Assembly (NCBI RefSeq): GCF_004136555.1
Contig: NZ_NOIT01000003.1
Span: 1 to 64,000, forward strand
Direction: 5' to 3'
DNA: 64,000 bases
From: Kocuria carniphila
GTDB lineage: Bacteria; Actinomycetota; Actinomycetes; Actinomycetales; Micrococcaceae
A model generated the notes under the pieces. The model was given only the letters and a program-made list of their open reading frames with translations. It had not been told where the DNA came from and searched no databases. How positions within the stretch are numbered: the stretch's first letter is position 1; each line of letters begins with the position of its first letter. Shown here one piece after another: positions 36,514 to 46,605 of the stretch. Both the position numbers and the translations under genes were made by a program.

Positions 36514-37949
36514 CACAGTCCATTCTCGGGGCGCGAGTCGCCTCCGCTGCTCCCGCCGACGCCGCTCTGAGCGGCTCGGCGGGGGCCGTCCCGGTCGGCG
36601 CGAGCCTGCCCACCACGTTCTACCAGCGGGCCGACCTCGTGCTCGCCGGCACCGACGCGGACCTCGCCCGGTTCTTCCCGGGTGATTCCGGGGTCCGCCA
36701 GCCCGTGCACACGTGCTACATCCCGGCCGACCTGGTCACCGTGGACACCCCCGCCGAATGGGGCCGCGCCGCACAGGCCGCCGCCGATGAAGCGGGTGGG
36801 CTCCAGGTGCTCGCCGAACTGGCGGGGCTCACCGGGGACGGCGTGAGCGACGTCGTGAACCGTGTGGCCGCCAAGCTGCAGACCGAGCCGATCGAGGACC
36901 TGCGACTGGATCTCGAAGACGGCTTCGGCAACCGCTCGGACGGCGAAGAAGACACCGCAGCAGCCCAGGCCGCCCGCACCGTGGCGCAGTTCGCGATCAA
37001 CCGGGCCAACGGATCCGCACCGGCACCGGCCTTCGCGGGCATCCGCTTCAAGTGCTTCGAAGAGGCAACTCGTGCTCGCGGTCTGCGTTCCCTGGACGTG
37101 TTCGTGAGCACCCTGGTGCGCGAGGGCGGCCTGATCGAGGCCGGCGTGAGCGCCGACGGATTGCCCGCCGGACTCGTGCTGACCCTGCCCAAGGTCTCCT
37201 CCGTGGAGCAGGTGCAGGTCATGGTCGAGGCGTGCCAGGCCCTCGAGGATGCGCTGGGTCTGCCCAACGGCCGACTGCGCTTCGAGATCCAGATGGAAAC
37301 GGCCCCCATGATCCTGGGGCTGGACGGCACGTGCCTGATTCCCGCGATGCTGCGCGCTGCCGAGGGCCGCGCCACCTCGCTGCACTACGGCACCTACGAT
37401 TACTCGGCGTCCCTGGGGATCTCCGCGCAGTTCCAGTCCATGGAGCACCCCGCCGCGGACTTCGCCAAGAACGTCATGCAGGTGGCCGTGGCCGGCACGG
37501 GTGTGCACCTGTCCGACGGCTCCACCAACCAGTTGCCCGTGGGTGACGCCGAACAGCGCCGCGATTCCTGGGCACTGCACGCACGACTGGTCCGCCGGTC
37601 GTTGGAGCGCGGCTACTACCAGGGCTGGGACCTGCACGCCCACCAGCTGCCCACGCGCTTCCTCACCAATTACGCGTTCTACCGCGACGGGTTCGACGCC
37701 GCCGCCCACCGCCTGGAGGTCTACTCCCGTCGGTCGGTGCCCGGCATCGAAGCCGCCGACGTGGCCGATGAACCCGCCACCGCTCGCGCCCTGGCCCGCT
37801 ACATTCTGCGCGGCACGCTGTGCGGTGCGGTGACCGAGGACGAGCTGCGCACCGCCGGCTTGTCCCCGGAAACGGTGAGCTCGGTCGCGAAGACGGGCGT
37901 GGCGGCGCCGTCGAACGCTGAACATTCCGAAACAGGAGAAACACGATGA
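36510..37949 (+). CDS. CitE/HpcH-HpaI-aldolase-like protein of unassigned function (DUF6986-type)
   Basis: A 479-residue cytoplasmic protein that I can place only at the superfamily level (TIM barrels of the citrate-lyase beta/HpcH class). Visible landmarks are HTCYIPADLV near residue 70, EDLRLDLEDGFGNR (~residue 130) that looks like the metal-binding acidic motif, IRFKCFEE, VLTLPKVSSVEQVQVM, and FEIQMETAP in the usual active-site strand order. I recall such proteins being labelled DUF6986. It starts with GTG overlapping malate synthase and ends overlapping ureidoglycine aminohydrolase (ATGA), so stoichiometric co-translation with both is likely. A carbon-carbon or carbon-nitrogen lyase step of ureide or glyoxylate metabolism is the natural guess. 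Confidence 0.7.
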   Translation: MTQSILGARVASAAPADAALSGSAGAVPVGASLPTTFYQRADLVLAGTDADLARFFPGDSGVRQPVHTCYIPADLVTVDTPAEWGRAAQAAADEAGGLQVLAELAGLTGDGVSDVVNRVAAKLQTEPIEDLRLDLEDGFGNRSDGEEDTAAAQAARTVAQFAINRANGSAPAPAFAGIRFKCFEEATRARGLRSLDVFVSTLVREGGLIEAGVSADGLPAGLVLTLPKVSSVEQVQVMVEACQALEDALGLPNGRLRFEIQMETAPMILGLDGTCLIPAMLRAAEGRATSLHYGTYDYSASLGISAQFQSMEHPAADFAKNVMQVAVAGTGVHLSDGSTNQLPVGDAEQRRDSWALHARLVRRSLERGYYQGWDLHAHQLPTRFLTNYAFYRDGFDAAAHRLEVYSRRSVPGIEAADVADEPATARALARYILRGTLCGAVTEDELRTAGLSPETVSSVAKTGVAAPSNAEHSETGETR

Positions 37950-38803
37950 GCGAACGCACGTACTGGGCCACCCACGGTGGCCACCCGCCGCAGACCGATC
38001 TGCTGACCGACCGGGCCATGTTCAAGGAGGCCTACGCGGTGATTCCGCGGGGTACGCAGCGGGACATCGTGACCTCGTTCCTACCGTTCTGGGAAGGCAC
38101 CCGGCTGTGGGTGCTCGCGCGACCGCTGACCGGTTTCGCGGAGACGTTCTCCCAGTACCTCATGGAGGTCTCCCCCGGCGGCGGCTCGGACAAGCCCGAG
38201 GACGACCCGGATGCTGAGGCAGTGCTGTTCGTCATGGAGGGCTCGCTCGAGCTGACCCTGGGCGACGAGCCCGGCGACGACGACGTCCACACCCTCAACC
38301 CCGGCGGCTACGCGTTCATCGCCCCGGGCGAGACGTGGACCGTGCACAACCGCGGCTCCGAGGAAGCCCGCTTCATGTGGGTGCGCAAGCGCTACCAGAA
38401 GGTCGCGGGCATCGAGAAGCCGGAATCCTTCGTGACCAACGAGCAGGACGTGGAACCCACGCCCATGCCCGGCACCGAGGGCCGCTGGGCCACCTCGCGG
38501 TTCGTGGACCCGGCGGACGTGCGCCACGACATGCACGTGACCATCGTGACCTTCCAGCCGGGCGGGATCATCCCGTTCGCGGAGACCCACGTGATGGAAC
38601 ACGGGCTCTACGTGCTCGAGGGTCAGGCCGTGTACCGCCTCAACGAGGACTGGGTCGAGGTGCAGGAGGGCGACTTCATGTGGCTGCGCGCCTTCTGCCC
38701 GCAGGCCTGCTACGCCGGGGGTCCCAAACCCTTCCGCTACCTGCTGTACAAGGACGTCAACCGGCACGCTCCCCTGTCCCTGGGAGGGCATGCGGGGCGC
38801 TGA
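37946..38803 (+). CDS. (S)-ureidoglycine aminohydrolase
   Basis: Releases ammonia from (S)-ureidoglycine to give (S)-ureidoglycolate, after allantoate amidohydrolase in the ureide pathway. The 285-residue protein has two cupin domains: the first with AVLFVMEGSLELTLG and GGYAFIAPGETWTVHN, the second with TFQPGGIIPFAETHVMEHGL and GLYVLEGQAVYRL. The second holds the manganese ligands (His, Glu, His pattern in ETHVMEHG). The overlap with the upstream CitE-like gene is ATGA. A large perfect hairpin follows 22 nt after the stop. Confidence 0.92.
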   Translation: MSERTYWATHGGHPPQTDLLTDRAMFKEAYAVIPRGTQRDIVTSFLPFWEGTRLWVLARPLTGFAETFSQYLMEVSPGGGSDKPEDDPDAEAVLFVMEGSLELTLGDEPGDDDVHTLNPGGYAFIAPGETWTVHNRGSEEARFMWVRKRYQKVAGIEKPESFVTNEQDVEPTPMPGTEGRWATSRFVDPADVRHDMHVTIVTFQPGGIIPFAETHVMEHGLYVLEGQAVYRLNEDWVEVQEGDFMWLRAFCPQACYAGGPKPFRYLLYKDVNRHAPLSLGGHAGR

Positions 38804-38825
38804 TTTCGGCCCCATGACGATTTAA

Positions 38826-38871
38826 GGTTCCTTATCCCCGATTTCCGCTGTGGAATCGGGGATAAGGAACC
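38826..38871 (+). terminator. 18-bp perfect inverted repeat after ureidoglycine aminohydrolase gene
   Basis: GGTTCCTTATCCCCGATT pairs without mismatch with AATCGGGGATAAGGAACC across a 10-nt loop. The stem is longer and less GC-rich than the other terminators of the window, and no U-tract follows. Confidence 0.65.
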
Positions 38872-38970
38872 CTATTTCATGTGTAGCGCTCATGCTGCGG
38901 GACGCAGCTACTCTGCGTCGTGGCGCTGCTCGCCGTCGGCCAGATCTGAGTCATCCTTAGGCCACGGCCA

Positions 38971-39033
38971 AGAACTCGGGCACCTATAAGCCACTTCCAC
39001 GGAGGAAATGTGGCTTATAGGTGCCCGAGTTCT
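38971..39033. terminator. 24-bp perfect inverted repeat before the racemase gene end
   Basis: The arms at 38971-38994 and 39010-39033 (AGAACTCGGGCACC... and its exact complement) pair over 24 bp, and the 15-nt loop contains TTCC/GGAA that could extend the structure. It probably ends the leftward racemase transcript, but perfect conservation of such a long stem is unusual. Confidence 0.6.
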
Positions 39034-39102
39034 AGTTGGTGGCGTAAGAGTGTCTCAGATCTTGTCCCGCTCCAAGCATCGCGGGCAGGCCGCACCGACT
39101 GC

Positions 39103-39822
39103 TCAGCTCAACGGGAAGCCCTTGAGGTCCTTGGGTAGCGGCGGGGCGTAGGTGCGGGACTTGGATGTGGTGAGTCCCAGGCGCACGAGCGACTGCGCAA
39201 TGGTCACCGCGGCGGCCACTCCGTCCACCACGGGAACACCACACTGTTCACGCACCGCGGCTTCAAGTGCTGCCATGCCGCCGCAGCCGAGCACGATCAC
39301 TTCCGCGCGGTCCTCGTCGATGGCCAGTTGTGCCTCGGCCACGATCGACTGGATCGCAGCATTCTCATCCGCCTCCAATTCCAGCACCGATGTATTGGAC
39401 GCCCGCACGGACGCGCAGCGGTCCAAGAGCCCCGCCAGCTGCAGCCGATCCTCGATGAGGGGAACCGTGCGGTCCAGGGTGGTCACCACCGAATAGCTGC
39501 GCCCCACGAACGTGGCCATGGAGGCAGCGGCCTCGGTGATGTCCACGACCGGCTGCTCCAACAGTTCCTGCAAGCCTTCGCGGCCGTGTTCGCCGAATCC
39601 GGCCTGGATCACGGCGTCGAAGGGCTGGTCGTAGCTGAGCACGGCGTCCATCACGCCCACCGCGGCCAGGTAGGACTCCATGTTGCCTTCACACGAAGGC
39701 GCCCCGAAACGCGGGGTCAGTCCCACGATGTCGACGCCGGGCTCGGCCACTTTTCGCGCCGACTCCGCAATCGATTCCGTCATGGACTCCGTGGTGTTCA
39801 CGTTGACCGTCAAAATGCGCAT
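39103..39822 (-). CDS. Asp/Glu/hydantoin-racemase family protein, probably allantoin racemase
   Basis: A cofactor-independent two-cysteine racemase. The 239-residue protein starts RILTVNVNTTESMT, has the first active-site region with GAPSCEG (Cys) and the second in VLGCGGMAAL (Cys), plus DAVIQAGFGEHG. Hydantoin racemases and allantoin racemases (HpxA) share this pattern; allantoin permease upstream and allantoinase nearby make allantoin the likely substrate, converting R-allantoin for an S-specific allantoinase. AAGGAG is 7 nt before the ATG. A hairpin lies between it and the permease gene, and it reads away from the Gcl operon. Confidence 0.85.
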   Translation of the reverse strand: MRILTVNVNTTESMTESIAESARKVAEPGVDIVGLTPRFGAPSCEGNMESYLAAVGVMDAVLSYDQPFDAVIQAGFGEHGREGLQELLEQPVVDITEAAASMATFVGRSYSVVTTLDRTVPLIEDRLQLAGLLDRCASVRASNTSVLELEADENAAIQSIVAEAQLAIDEDRAEVIVLGCGGMAALEAAVREQCGVPVVDGVAAAVTIAQSLVRLGLTTSKSRTYAPPLPKDLKGFPLS

Positions 39823-39860
39823 CGTCTAACTCCTTGAAACGTGAGTGATTCTCGATCGGT

Positions 39861-39902
39861 GCCCGGCGGGCGGCCGTACTAGAGACGGACCGCCCACCGG
39901 GC
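39861..39902 (-). terminator. Hairpin between allantoin permease and racemase genes
   Basis: GCCCGG-c-GGGCGG pairs with CCGCCC-a-CCGGGC (12 pairs, one mismatch) around a 16-nt loop. It lies after the permease stop in the direction of transcription and may attenuate readthrough into the racemase gene. Confidence 0.6.
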
Positions 39903-39957
39903 AGGACATGCGGTGGGCGGGGGCCGCCGGTCTAGCCGAACGGCCCCGCCAGGCAGG

Positions 39958-41502
39958 TCAGTGGGTGGTGGCCACGGCGATGGCTTCACCGTGCTGGTCC
40001 GTGTATTCCACACGCTTCTTGGCGGTGATCAAGTAGCAGATCGCACCCAGGCCAGCGCCGATGAACCACGAGAACTCACTCGCACCAGCGAAGAACGGAA
40101 GCAAAGCCACGGCCAATGACGCCAGTGATGAGGGGATGAACGCCGCAATCGCTCGCGGGTTCACACCCTTGCGGTAGTAGTACGCGCCGTCGTTGGTGTC
40201 GATGTAGAGCTGCGGAACGTTGACCTTGGAGCGGCGAATGATCCAGTAGTCGACCATGATGATGCCGAACAGCGGGCCGAGCAGCGCGCCCAGTCCACCC
40301 AGGAAGTACACGATCACCACGGGAGAGTTGTAGAGGTTCCACGGAAGAATGACCAGACCGATCACGGCGGAGACGATGGCCGCCTTCTGGAAGTTCAAGG
40401 CCTTGGGGAACATGTTGGTCAGCGCATACGTGGGCGCCACGAAGTTGGCCATCAGGTTCACCGCCACCGTGAGGATCAGCAACGCCAGGGATGCCAGCAC
40501 GATCAGTGGCACGGAGGGGATGGTCTGCACGATGTCTGCGGGTGCCGTGATGATGGTGCCGTCCAACTTCAACTGCGCACCGGCCAGGGACACCACGATC
40601 AGGCCGAACAGGAGCATGTTGATGGGGATGCCCCAGAAATTGCCCTTCACAATCGCACCCCGGCTGGTCGCCGAACGCGTGAAGTCGCAGAAGTTCAGCA
40701 CGAACGTTCCGTAAATGGACACCCACAGCGCGCCGCCACCCAGGATGTGAACCCACATCTCCCAGCCGGTCAGCGGGTTCTCGGTGGTCCACGCGATCGA
40801 GAAGTCCACGCGCCACAGCATCCACACGGCCAGCGCCACGAAGGTGACCAGGATGATGGGGCCGGCAAAGGCCTCGTACCGGCGAATCATTTCCATGCCG
40901 TAGCAAACGATGATGACCTGGATGATCCATAGGGCCACGAAGCTGATCCACCCCAGAGTGGACAGACCCAGGATGTCGTTGCTGTCCAACGGTGCCAACC
41001 CCGGCCACAACGCAATGAGCATCACGCGCAGCACCACGGAGGCCAAGTAGGTCTGAATGCCGAACCAGGCTATGGCCACAATGCCACGCACGGCGGCCGG
41101 CAGTTGCGCTCCGTGCACGCCGAAGGAAATGCGGCTCATCACCGGATACGGCACACCTGTCTTGTAGCCCATGAATCCGGACAGGCAGAGCAGGAAGAAC
41201 AGCAGCAGAGCGCCCACGCCCAAGGCGGTGAGCACCTGCCACGCCCCGAGCCCCAGGGCGAAGAGCCCGATGGCGAATGAGTAGTTGCCCAGCGAGTGCA
41301 CGTCGTTGGCCCACAGCGTGAAGATGCTGTACGCGTTCCACGTGCGTCCCTCTCGCCGTGTGGGGGCCAGGTCCACGTTGTAGAGCCGGTCGCTGGTGAT
41401 GGGCGGCGGTTCGGCCTGAACCGTGCCGGGTGAATAGACGTGGTCGAATTCCGGGCGCCCGGCAGCACGTTCACGCGACAGAGCGGTCTCGTCAGTGGCC
41501 AT
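39958..41502 (-). CDS. NCS1-family allantoin permease
   Basis: A sodium- or proton-coupled nucleobase/hydantoin transporter in the cytoplasmic membrane, with twelve hydrophobic segments in 514 residues. Family features are the N-terminal LYNVDLAPTRREGRTWNAYS, then WANDVHSLGNYSFAIGL, and the substrate-site region FCDFTRSATSRG. It resembles PucI/AllP-type allantoin permeases and Mhp1. Context (racemase, allantoinase, glyoxylate genes) supports allantoin over uracil or cytosine. Upstream of its ATG, AAGGAGGGGATA gives a strong ribosome site. It faces the hydroxypyruvate isomerase gene over a 216-nt regulatory gap. Confidence 0.92.
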   Translation of the reverse strand: MATDETALSRERAAGRPEFDHVYSPGTVQAEPPPITSDRLYNVDLAPTRREGRTWNAYSIFTLWANDVHSLGNYSFAIGLFALGLGAWQVLTALGVGALLLFFLLCLSGFMGYKTGVPYPVMSRISFGVHGAQLPAAVRGIVAIAWFGIQTYLASVVLRVMLIALWPGLAPLDSNDILGLSTLGWISFVALWIIQVIIVCYGMEMIRRYEAFAGPIILVTFVALAVWMLWRVDFSIAWTTENPLTGWEMWVHILGGGALWVSIYGTFVLNFCDFTRSATSRGAIVKGNFWGIPINMLLFGLIVVSLAGAQLKLDGTIITAPADIVQTIPSVPLIVLASLALLILTVAVNLMANFVAPTYALTNMFPKALNFQKAAIVSAVIGLVILPWNLYNSPVVIVYFLGGLGALLGPLFGIIMVDYWIIRRSKVNVPQLYIDTNDGAYYYRKGVNPRAIAAFIPSSLASLAVALLPFFAGASEFSWFIGAGLGAICYLITAKKRVEYTDQHGEAIAVATTH

Positions 41503-41613
41503 ATCCCCTCCTTAGGTGATGAGTCGATCTCCGGGCGCGGCCTTGATGACCTGGCCCGATGCGTAGTCCACCGGTGGGTGGGAGACACAGACAGAAACAT
41601 CTCACACCAAAGG

Positions 41614-41642
41614 TTGACGTAGGTCACATTCTAACCTAACGT
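41614..41642 (+). promoter_or_regulatory. Promoter of the hyi-glxR-gcl operon
   Basis: TTGACG, exactly 17 nt, TAACGT is a good sigma-70-type promoter about 75 nt before the hydroxypyruvate isomerase start. Confidence 0.55.
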
Positions 41643-41663
41643 TTTCACCAGATAGAACTTAAC

Positions 41664-41678
41664 TTCCACAATCCGAAA
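41664..41678. promoter_or_regulatory. IclR-like operator of the Gcl operon
   Basis: TTCCACAATCCGAAA shares TTCCACAAT and the following CCG/GCG position with the site at 33312. It lies just downstream of the predicted promoter, where a repressor would block transcription. Confidence 0.55.
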
Positions 41679-41718
41679 GACGGGCACCCGCGAGGGGTCA
41701 CCGCACAGGAGGAACACC

Positions 41719-42504
41719 GTGAGCTACACCGTCAACTCTTCGATCTTGCTGACCGATCTGCCGATCAACGACCGCCCGCAGGCCGTGGCTTCCGCAGGCT
41801 TTACCCGCGCCGAGTTCTGGTGGCCGTTCCCCACGTCCACCCCCTCGGATGCCGAGATCCAGGAATTCGTGGACGCACTCAAGAACGCAGGCGTCCAGTT
41901 GACCGGCCTGAACTTCTACGCCGGTGACATGCCCGGCGGCGAGCGCGGTGTGCTCTCCCAGCCGGCTCGTTCGGATGAGTTCCAGGCCAACATCGACGCC
42001 GTGGTGAAGATCGCCCAGGCCACCGGCTGCAAGGCGTTCAACGCGCTCTACGGCAACCGCCTGGACGGCGAGGACGCCGCGGAACAGGACCGGATCGGCG
42101 TCGAAAACCTGCAGCGCGCGGCGGATGCCGTGGCTCCCTTGGGCGGCGTCGTGCTGCTCGAGCCCGTCTCCGGAACCGAGGCCTACCCGCTCAAGACCGC
42201 CGCGGACGCCCTGGCCATCATCGAGAAGGTGGGTCGAGACAACGTCAAGCTGCTGGCCGACTTCTACCACTTGGCCGTCAACGATGACGACGTGGAGCGC
42301 GTCATCGAGGACCACGCCGCTGACTTCGGTCACATCCAGATCGCCGACAACCCCGGCCGCAACGAGCCCGGCACCGGTGAGCTGCCGCTCGAGAAGTGGA
42401 TCGACCGCTCCCGTGAACTCGGTTACGACGGCGTGATCGGCCTGGAGTACAAGGCTTCGCAGGAGGATCCCTTCGCGTGGCTGCCCCGCGAGAAGCGCGC
42501 CTGA
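41719..42504 (+). CDS. hyi: Hydroxypyruvate isomerase
   Basis: Interconverts hydroxypyruvate and tartronate semialdehyde beside the glycerate pathway. The 261-residue TIM barrel of the xylose-isomerase-like superfamily shows FTRAEFWWPF, metal-site segments LLEPVSGTEAYPL, KLLADFYHLAVNDDDV and FGHIQIADNPGRNEPG, exactly as in Hyi. GTG start with ACAGGAGG five nucleotides upstream. First gene of the hyi-glxR-gcl-glxK-allB operon. Confidence 0.94.
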   Translation: MSYTVNSSILLTDLPINDRPQAVASAGFTRAEFWWPFPTSTPSDAEIQEFVDALKNAGVQLTGLNFYAGDMPGGERGVLSQPARSDEFQANIDAVVKIAQATGCKAFNALYGNRLDGEDAAEQDRIGVENLQRAADAVAPLGGVVLLEPVSGTEAYPLKTAADALAIIEKVGRDNVKLLADFYHLAVNDDDVERVIEDHAADFGHIQIADNPGRNEPGTGELPLEKWIDRSRELGYDGVIGLEYKASQEDPFAWLPREKRA

Positions 42505-42590
42505 TCCGGCCGCCCCGTCACCTCACAAGAACTCACTACCAAGCACCAGCTACACCCGCGGATCACCGCAGAACTTCTAAGGAGAACATC

Positions 42591-43475
42591 ATGACCAAGG
42601 TTGCTGTTATCGGATTGGGCATCATGGGCCTTCCCATGGCCAAGAACCTCGTCACCGCAGGCCACGAGGTGACCGGTTACAACCGCTCCCCCGAAAAGGC
42701 CCAGGAGCTCGCCAAGGCCGGCGGCACCGCTGCCGGTTCCGTGGCCGAGGCCGTCAAGGACGCCGAGGTCATCATCACCATGGTTCCGGACTCCCCGGAC
42801 GTTCAGGACGTGGTGGAGGGCGAGGACGGCGTGTTCGCGAACGCCCCGCAGGGTGCCCTGTGGATCGATGCGTCCACCATCCGCCCGGACGTGGCCGTGA
42901 ACCTGGCCGACGCCGCTCGCAAGGCCGGCATCCGCCCGCTGGACGCCCCCGTCTCCGGTGGCGAGCAGGGCGCGATCGACGCCGCCCTGTCCATCATGGT
43001 CGGCGGCGAGGCCACCGATTTCGAGGCCGCCCAGGAAGTCCTCAACGGCGTGGGCAAGACCATCGTGCACGTGGGCCCCTCCGGCTCCGGCCAGACGGTC
43101 AAGGCCGCCAACCAGCTCATCGTGGCCGGCAACATCCAGTTGCTCGCCGAGTCGGTCGTGTTCCTCGAGGCCTACGGCGTTGATACGGACGCCGCTCTGA
43201 AGGTCCTCGGTGGCGGCCTGGCCGGTTCCAAGGTTCTCGATCAGAAGGGACAGAAGATGCTCGATCGCAACTTCGATCCCGGTTTCCGCCTGGCCCTGCA
43301 CAACAAGGACATGGGCATCGTCACCGCCGCCGCACGCGAGGCCGGCGTCACCATCCCGTTGGGCGCTGTCGTCGCCCAGTTGGTCTCCGCCCTGGTCGCC
43401 CGCGGCGACGGCGGACTGGACCACTCGGGTCTGTTCAAGCTCGCCAATGAACTGTCCGGCGGCGACAAGAAGTAA
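42591..43475 (+). CDS. glxR: 2-hydroxy-3-oxopropionate (tartronate semialdehyde) reductase
   Basis: Reduces tartronate semialdehyde to D-glycerate with NAD(P)H. The 294-residue beta-hydroxyacid dehydrogenase has the Rossmann start VAVIGLGIMGLPMAKNL, substrate motif LDAPVSGGEQGA, and the catalytic lysine in GSGQTVKAANQLIV. ATG at 42591 has AAGGAG eight nucleotides upstream; an upstream longer frame is a shadow. It sits between Hyi and Gcl as in enterobacterial glyoxylate operons. The name glxR here means the reductase, not the cAMP regulator. Confidence 0.95.
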   Translation: MTKVAVIGLGIMGLPMAKNLVTAGHEVTGYNRSPEKAQELAKAGGTAAGSVAEAVKDAEVIITMVPDSPDVQDVVEGEDGVFANAPQGALWIDASTIRPDVAVNLADAARKAGIRPLDAPVSGGEQGAIDAALSIMVGGEATDFEAAQEVLNGVGKTIVHVGPSGSGQTVKAANQLIVAGNIQLLAESVVFLEAYGVDTDAALKVLGGGLAGSKVLDQKGQKMLDRNFDPGFRLALHNKDMGIVTAAAREAGVTIPLGAVVAQLVSALVARGDGGLDHSGLFKLANELSGGDKK

Positions 43476-43529
43476 TTCCCCGGCCCACGCGGGCACGGCG
43501 GTCTGACACAAGATTTCAAGGAGAACATC

Positions 43530-45305
<1,776 letters not shown>

Positions 45306-45335
45306 TCACGGACTGTTCTACTCTGTCCGATACCT

Positions 45336-45370
45336 CGCGGGCCGCTCACGGAATCCGTGCGCGGCCCGCG
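45336..45370 (+). terminator. Intra-operon hairpin between gcl and glycerate kinase
   Basis: CGCGGGCCGC and GCGGCCCGCG (10 bp) enclose a nested CACGG/CCGTG pair. It may stabilise the gcl message or attenuate the two downstream genes. Confidence 0.5.
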
Positions 45371-45399
45371 GTTCAGCTAAAGATTTTCGGGAGGTTCTC

Positions 45400-46554
45400 G
45401 TGCGCATTGTGGTGGCACCAGATAAGTTCAAGGGCTCGGTGAGCGCCGAGGAGGCGGCCGAGCACATCGCTGCCGGGATCCGCGAGGCCCAGCCGGATGC
45501 CCAGGTCACCGTTCTGCCCGTGGCCGACGGCGGTGAGGGCACGCTGGATGCCGCGGTCACCGCCGGCTACACGCGCCACGACCTCACGGTCACCGGACCC
45601 GTCGGCGAACCCGTGGCCGCGGCCTGGGCTCGTCTCGACGACACCGCCGTGGTCGAGATGTCCCTGGCCTCCGGGCTGGCCGCACTCCCCCATGACGAGA
45701 ACGGGGAATCGGTCCTCGCCGCTCGCGAGGCCACCAGTCGCGGCACGGGCGAACTCATCGCCGCCGCTCTGGACGCCGGCTGCACCCAGATCATTCTGGG
45801 CGTGGGCGGCAGCGCCAACACGGACGGCGGCGCGGGCATGCTCGCCGGCCTGGGCACCCGCCTGCTCGACGAGCAGGGTAACGAGATTCCCGACGGCGGC
45901 GCCGCACTCGCGCAGTTGGCCTCCGTGGACGTGTCCGGCCTGCACCCCGGTATTTCCTCCGCACAGTTCATCCTGGCCGCGGACGTGGACAACCCGCTCA
46001 CCGGCGAGCGCGGTGCCGCCGCGGTCTTCGGGCCCCAGAAGGGCGCCTCCGAGCAGGACGTGTCCGAGCTCGACGCCGCCCTGGCCACCTTCCGCGATGT
46101 CCTCGCCGAGACCTTGGGAGACTCGGCGCGCGACGCCGCGGAAGCCCCGGGCGCCGGAGCCGCCGGCGGGGTGGGCTACGCCGCGCTGGCCGTCTTGGAT
46201 GCGACGCGAAGGCCTGGGATCGACGTCGTCCTCGATCTGGTCAACCTGGACGACGCCGTGACCGGCGCTGACCTGCTGATCACCGGCGAAGGCAGCCTGG
46301 ACGAGCAGAGCCTGGGCGGCAAGACCCCGGTGGGTGTGCTCAAAGTTGGCCAGGCCCACGACGTGCCCGTGGTCGCCGTGTGCGGCCGCACCACCCTGGA
46401 CCGCGAGACCCTGGAAGCCACCGGTTTCCGCGCCACCCACGCGCTGTCCGACCTTGCCCCGGACGCCCAGACATCCATGCGTGAAGCACCCCGGTTACTC
46501 CGTGAGGTGGGACACACGGTAGCTTCAGAACTAGCCTCGACCTTGAACGGCTGA
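45400..46554 (+). CDS. glxK: Glycerate kinase
   Basis: Phosphorylates D-glycerate, feeding the glyoxylate-derived carbon into glycolysis. The 384-residue protein is the GarK/GlxK class: RIVVAPDKFKGSVSAEEAA, PVADGGEGTLDA, ILGVGGSANTDGGAG, and ITGEGSLDEQSLGGKTP are all diagnostic. GTG at 45400 has CGGGAGG five nucleotides upstream; the longer ATG-started frame runs into the hairpin and is not used. Whether it makes 2- or 3-phosphoglycerate is not decided by sequence alone; this class usually makes the 2-isomer. Confidence 0.94.
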   Translation: MRIVVAPDKFKGSVSAEEAAEHIAAGIREAQPDAQVTVLPVADGGEGTLDAAVTAGYTRHDLTVTGPVGEPVAAAWARLDDTAVVEMSLASGLAALPHDENGESVLAAREATSRGTGELIAAALDAGCTQIILGVGGSANTDGGAGMLAGLGTRLLDEQGNEIPDGGAALAQLASVDVSGLHPGISSAQFILAADVDNPLTGERGAAAVFGPQKGASEQDVSELDAALATFRDVLAETLGDSARDAAEAPGAGAAGGVGYAALAVLDATRRPGIDVVLDLVNLDDAVTGADLLITGEGSLDEQSLGGKTPVGVLKVGQAHDVPVVAVCGRTTLDRETLEATGFRATHALSDLAPDAQTSMREAPRLLREVGHTVASELASTLNG

Positions 46555-46605
46555 ACGGCCCGCGCCGTCACCGCTCCCGCACCCCTCCGAAAGGAACTCC
46601 CCGTC

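Larger units (their letters stand above)
38804..39102. other. Convergent gap with two giant hairpins
   Basis: No gene is seen in these ~300 nt between ureidoglycine aminohydrolase and the leftward racemase. The content is two unrelated, perfectly paired inverted repeats listed separately, joined by about 100 nt of ordinary sequence. Confidence 0.6.

Noticed and set aside
33286-36516. Long antisense frames over malic enzyme and malate synthase
   Set aside because: Val/Gly/His-rich composition without domains, fully explained by codon bias of the sense genes.
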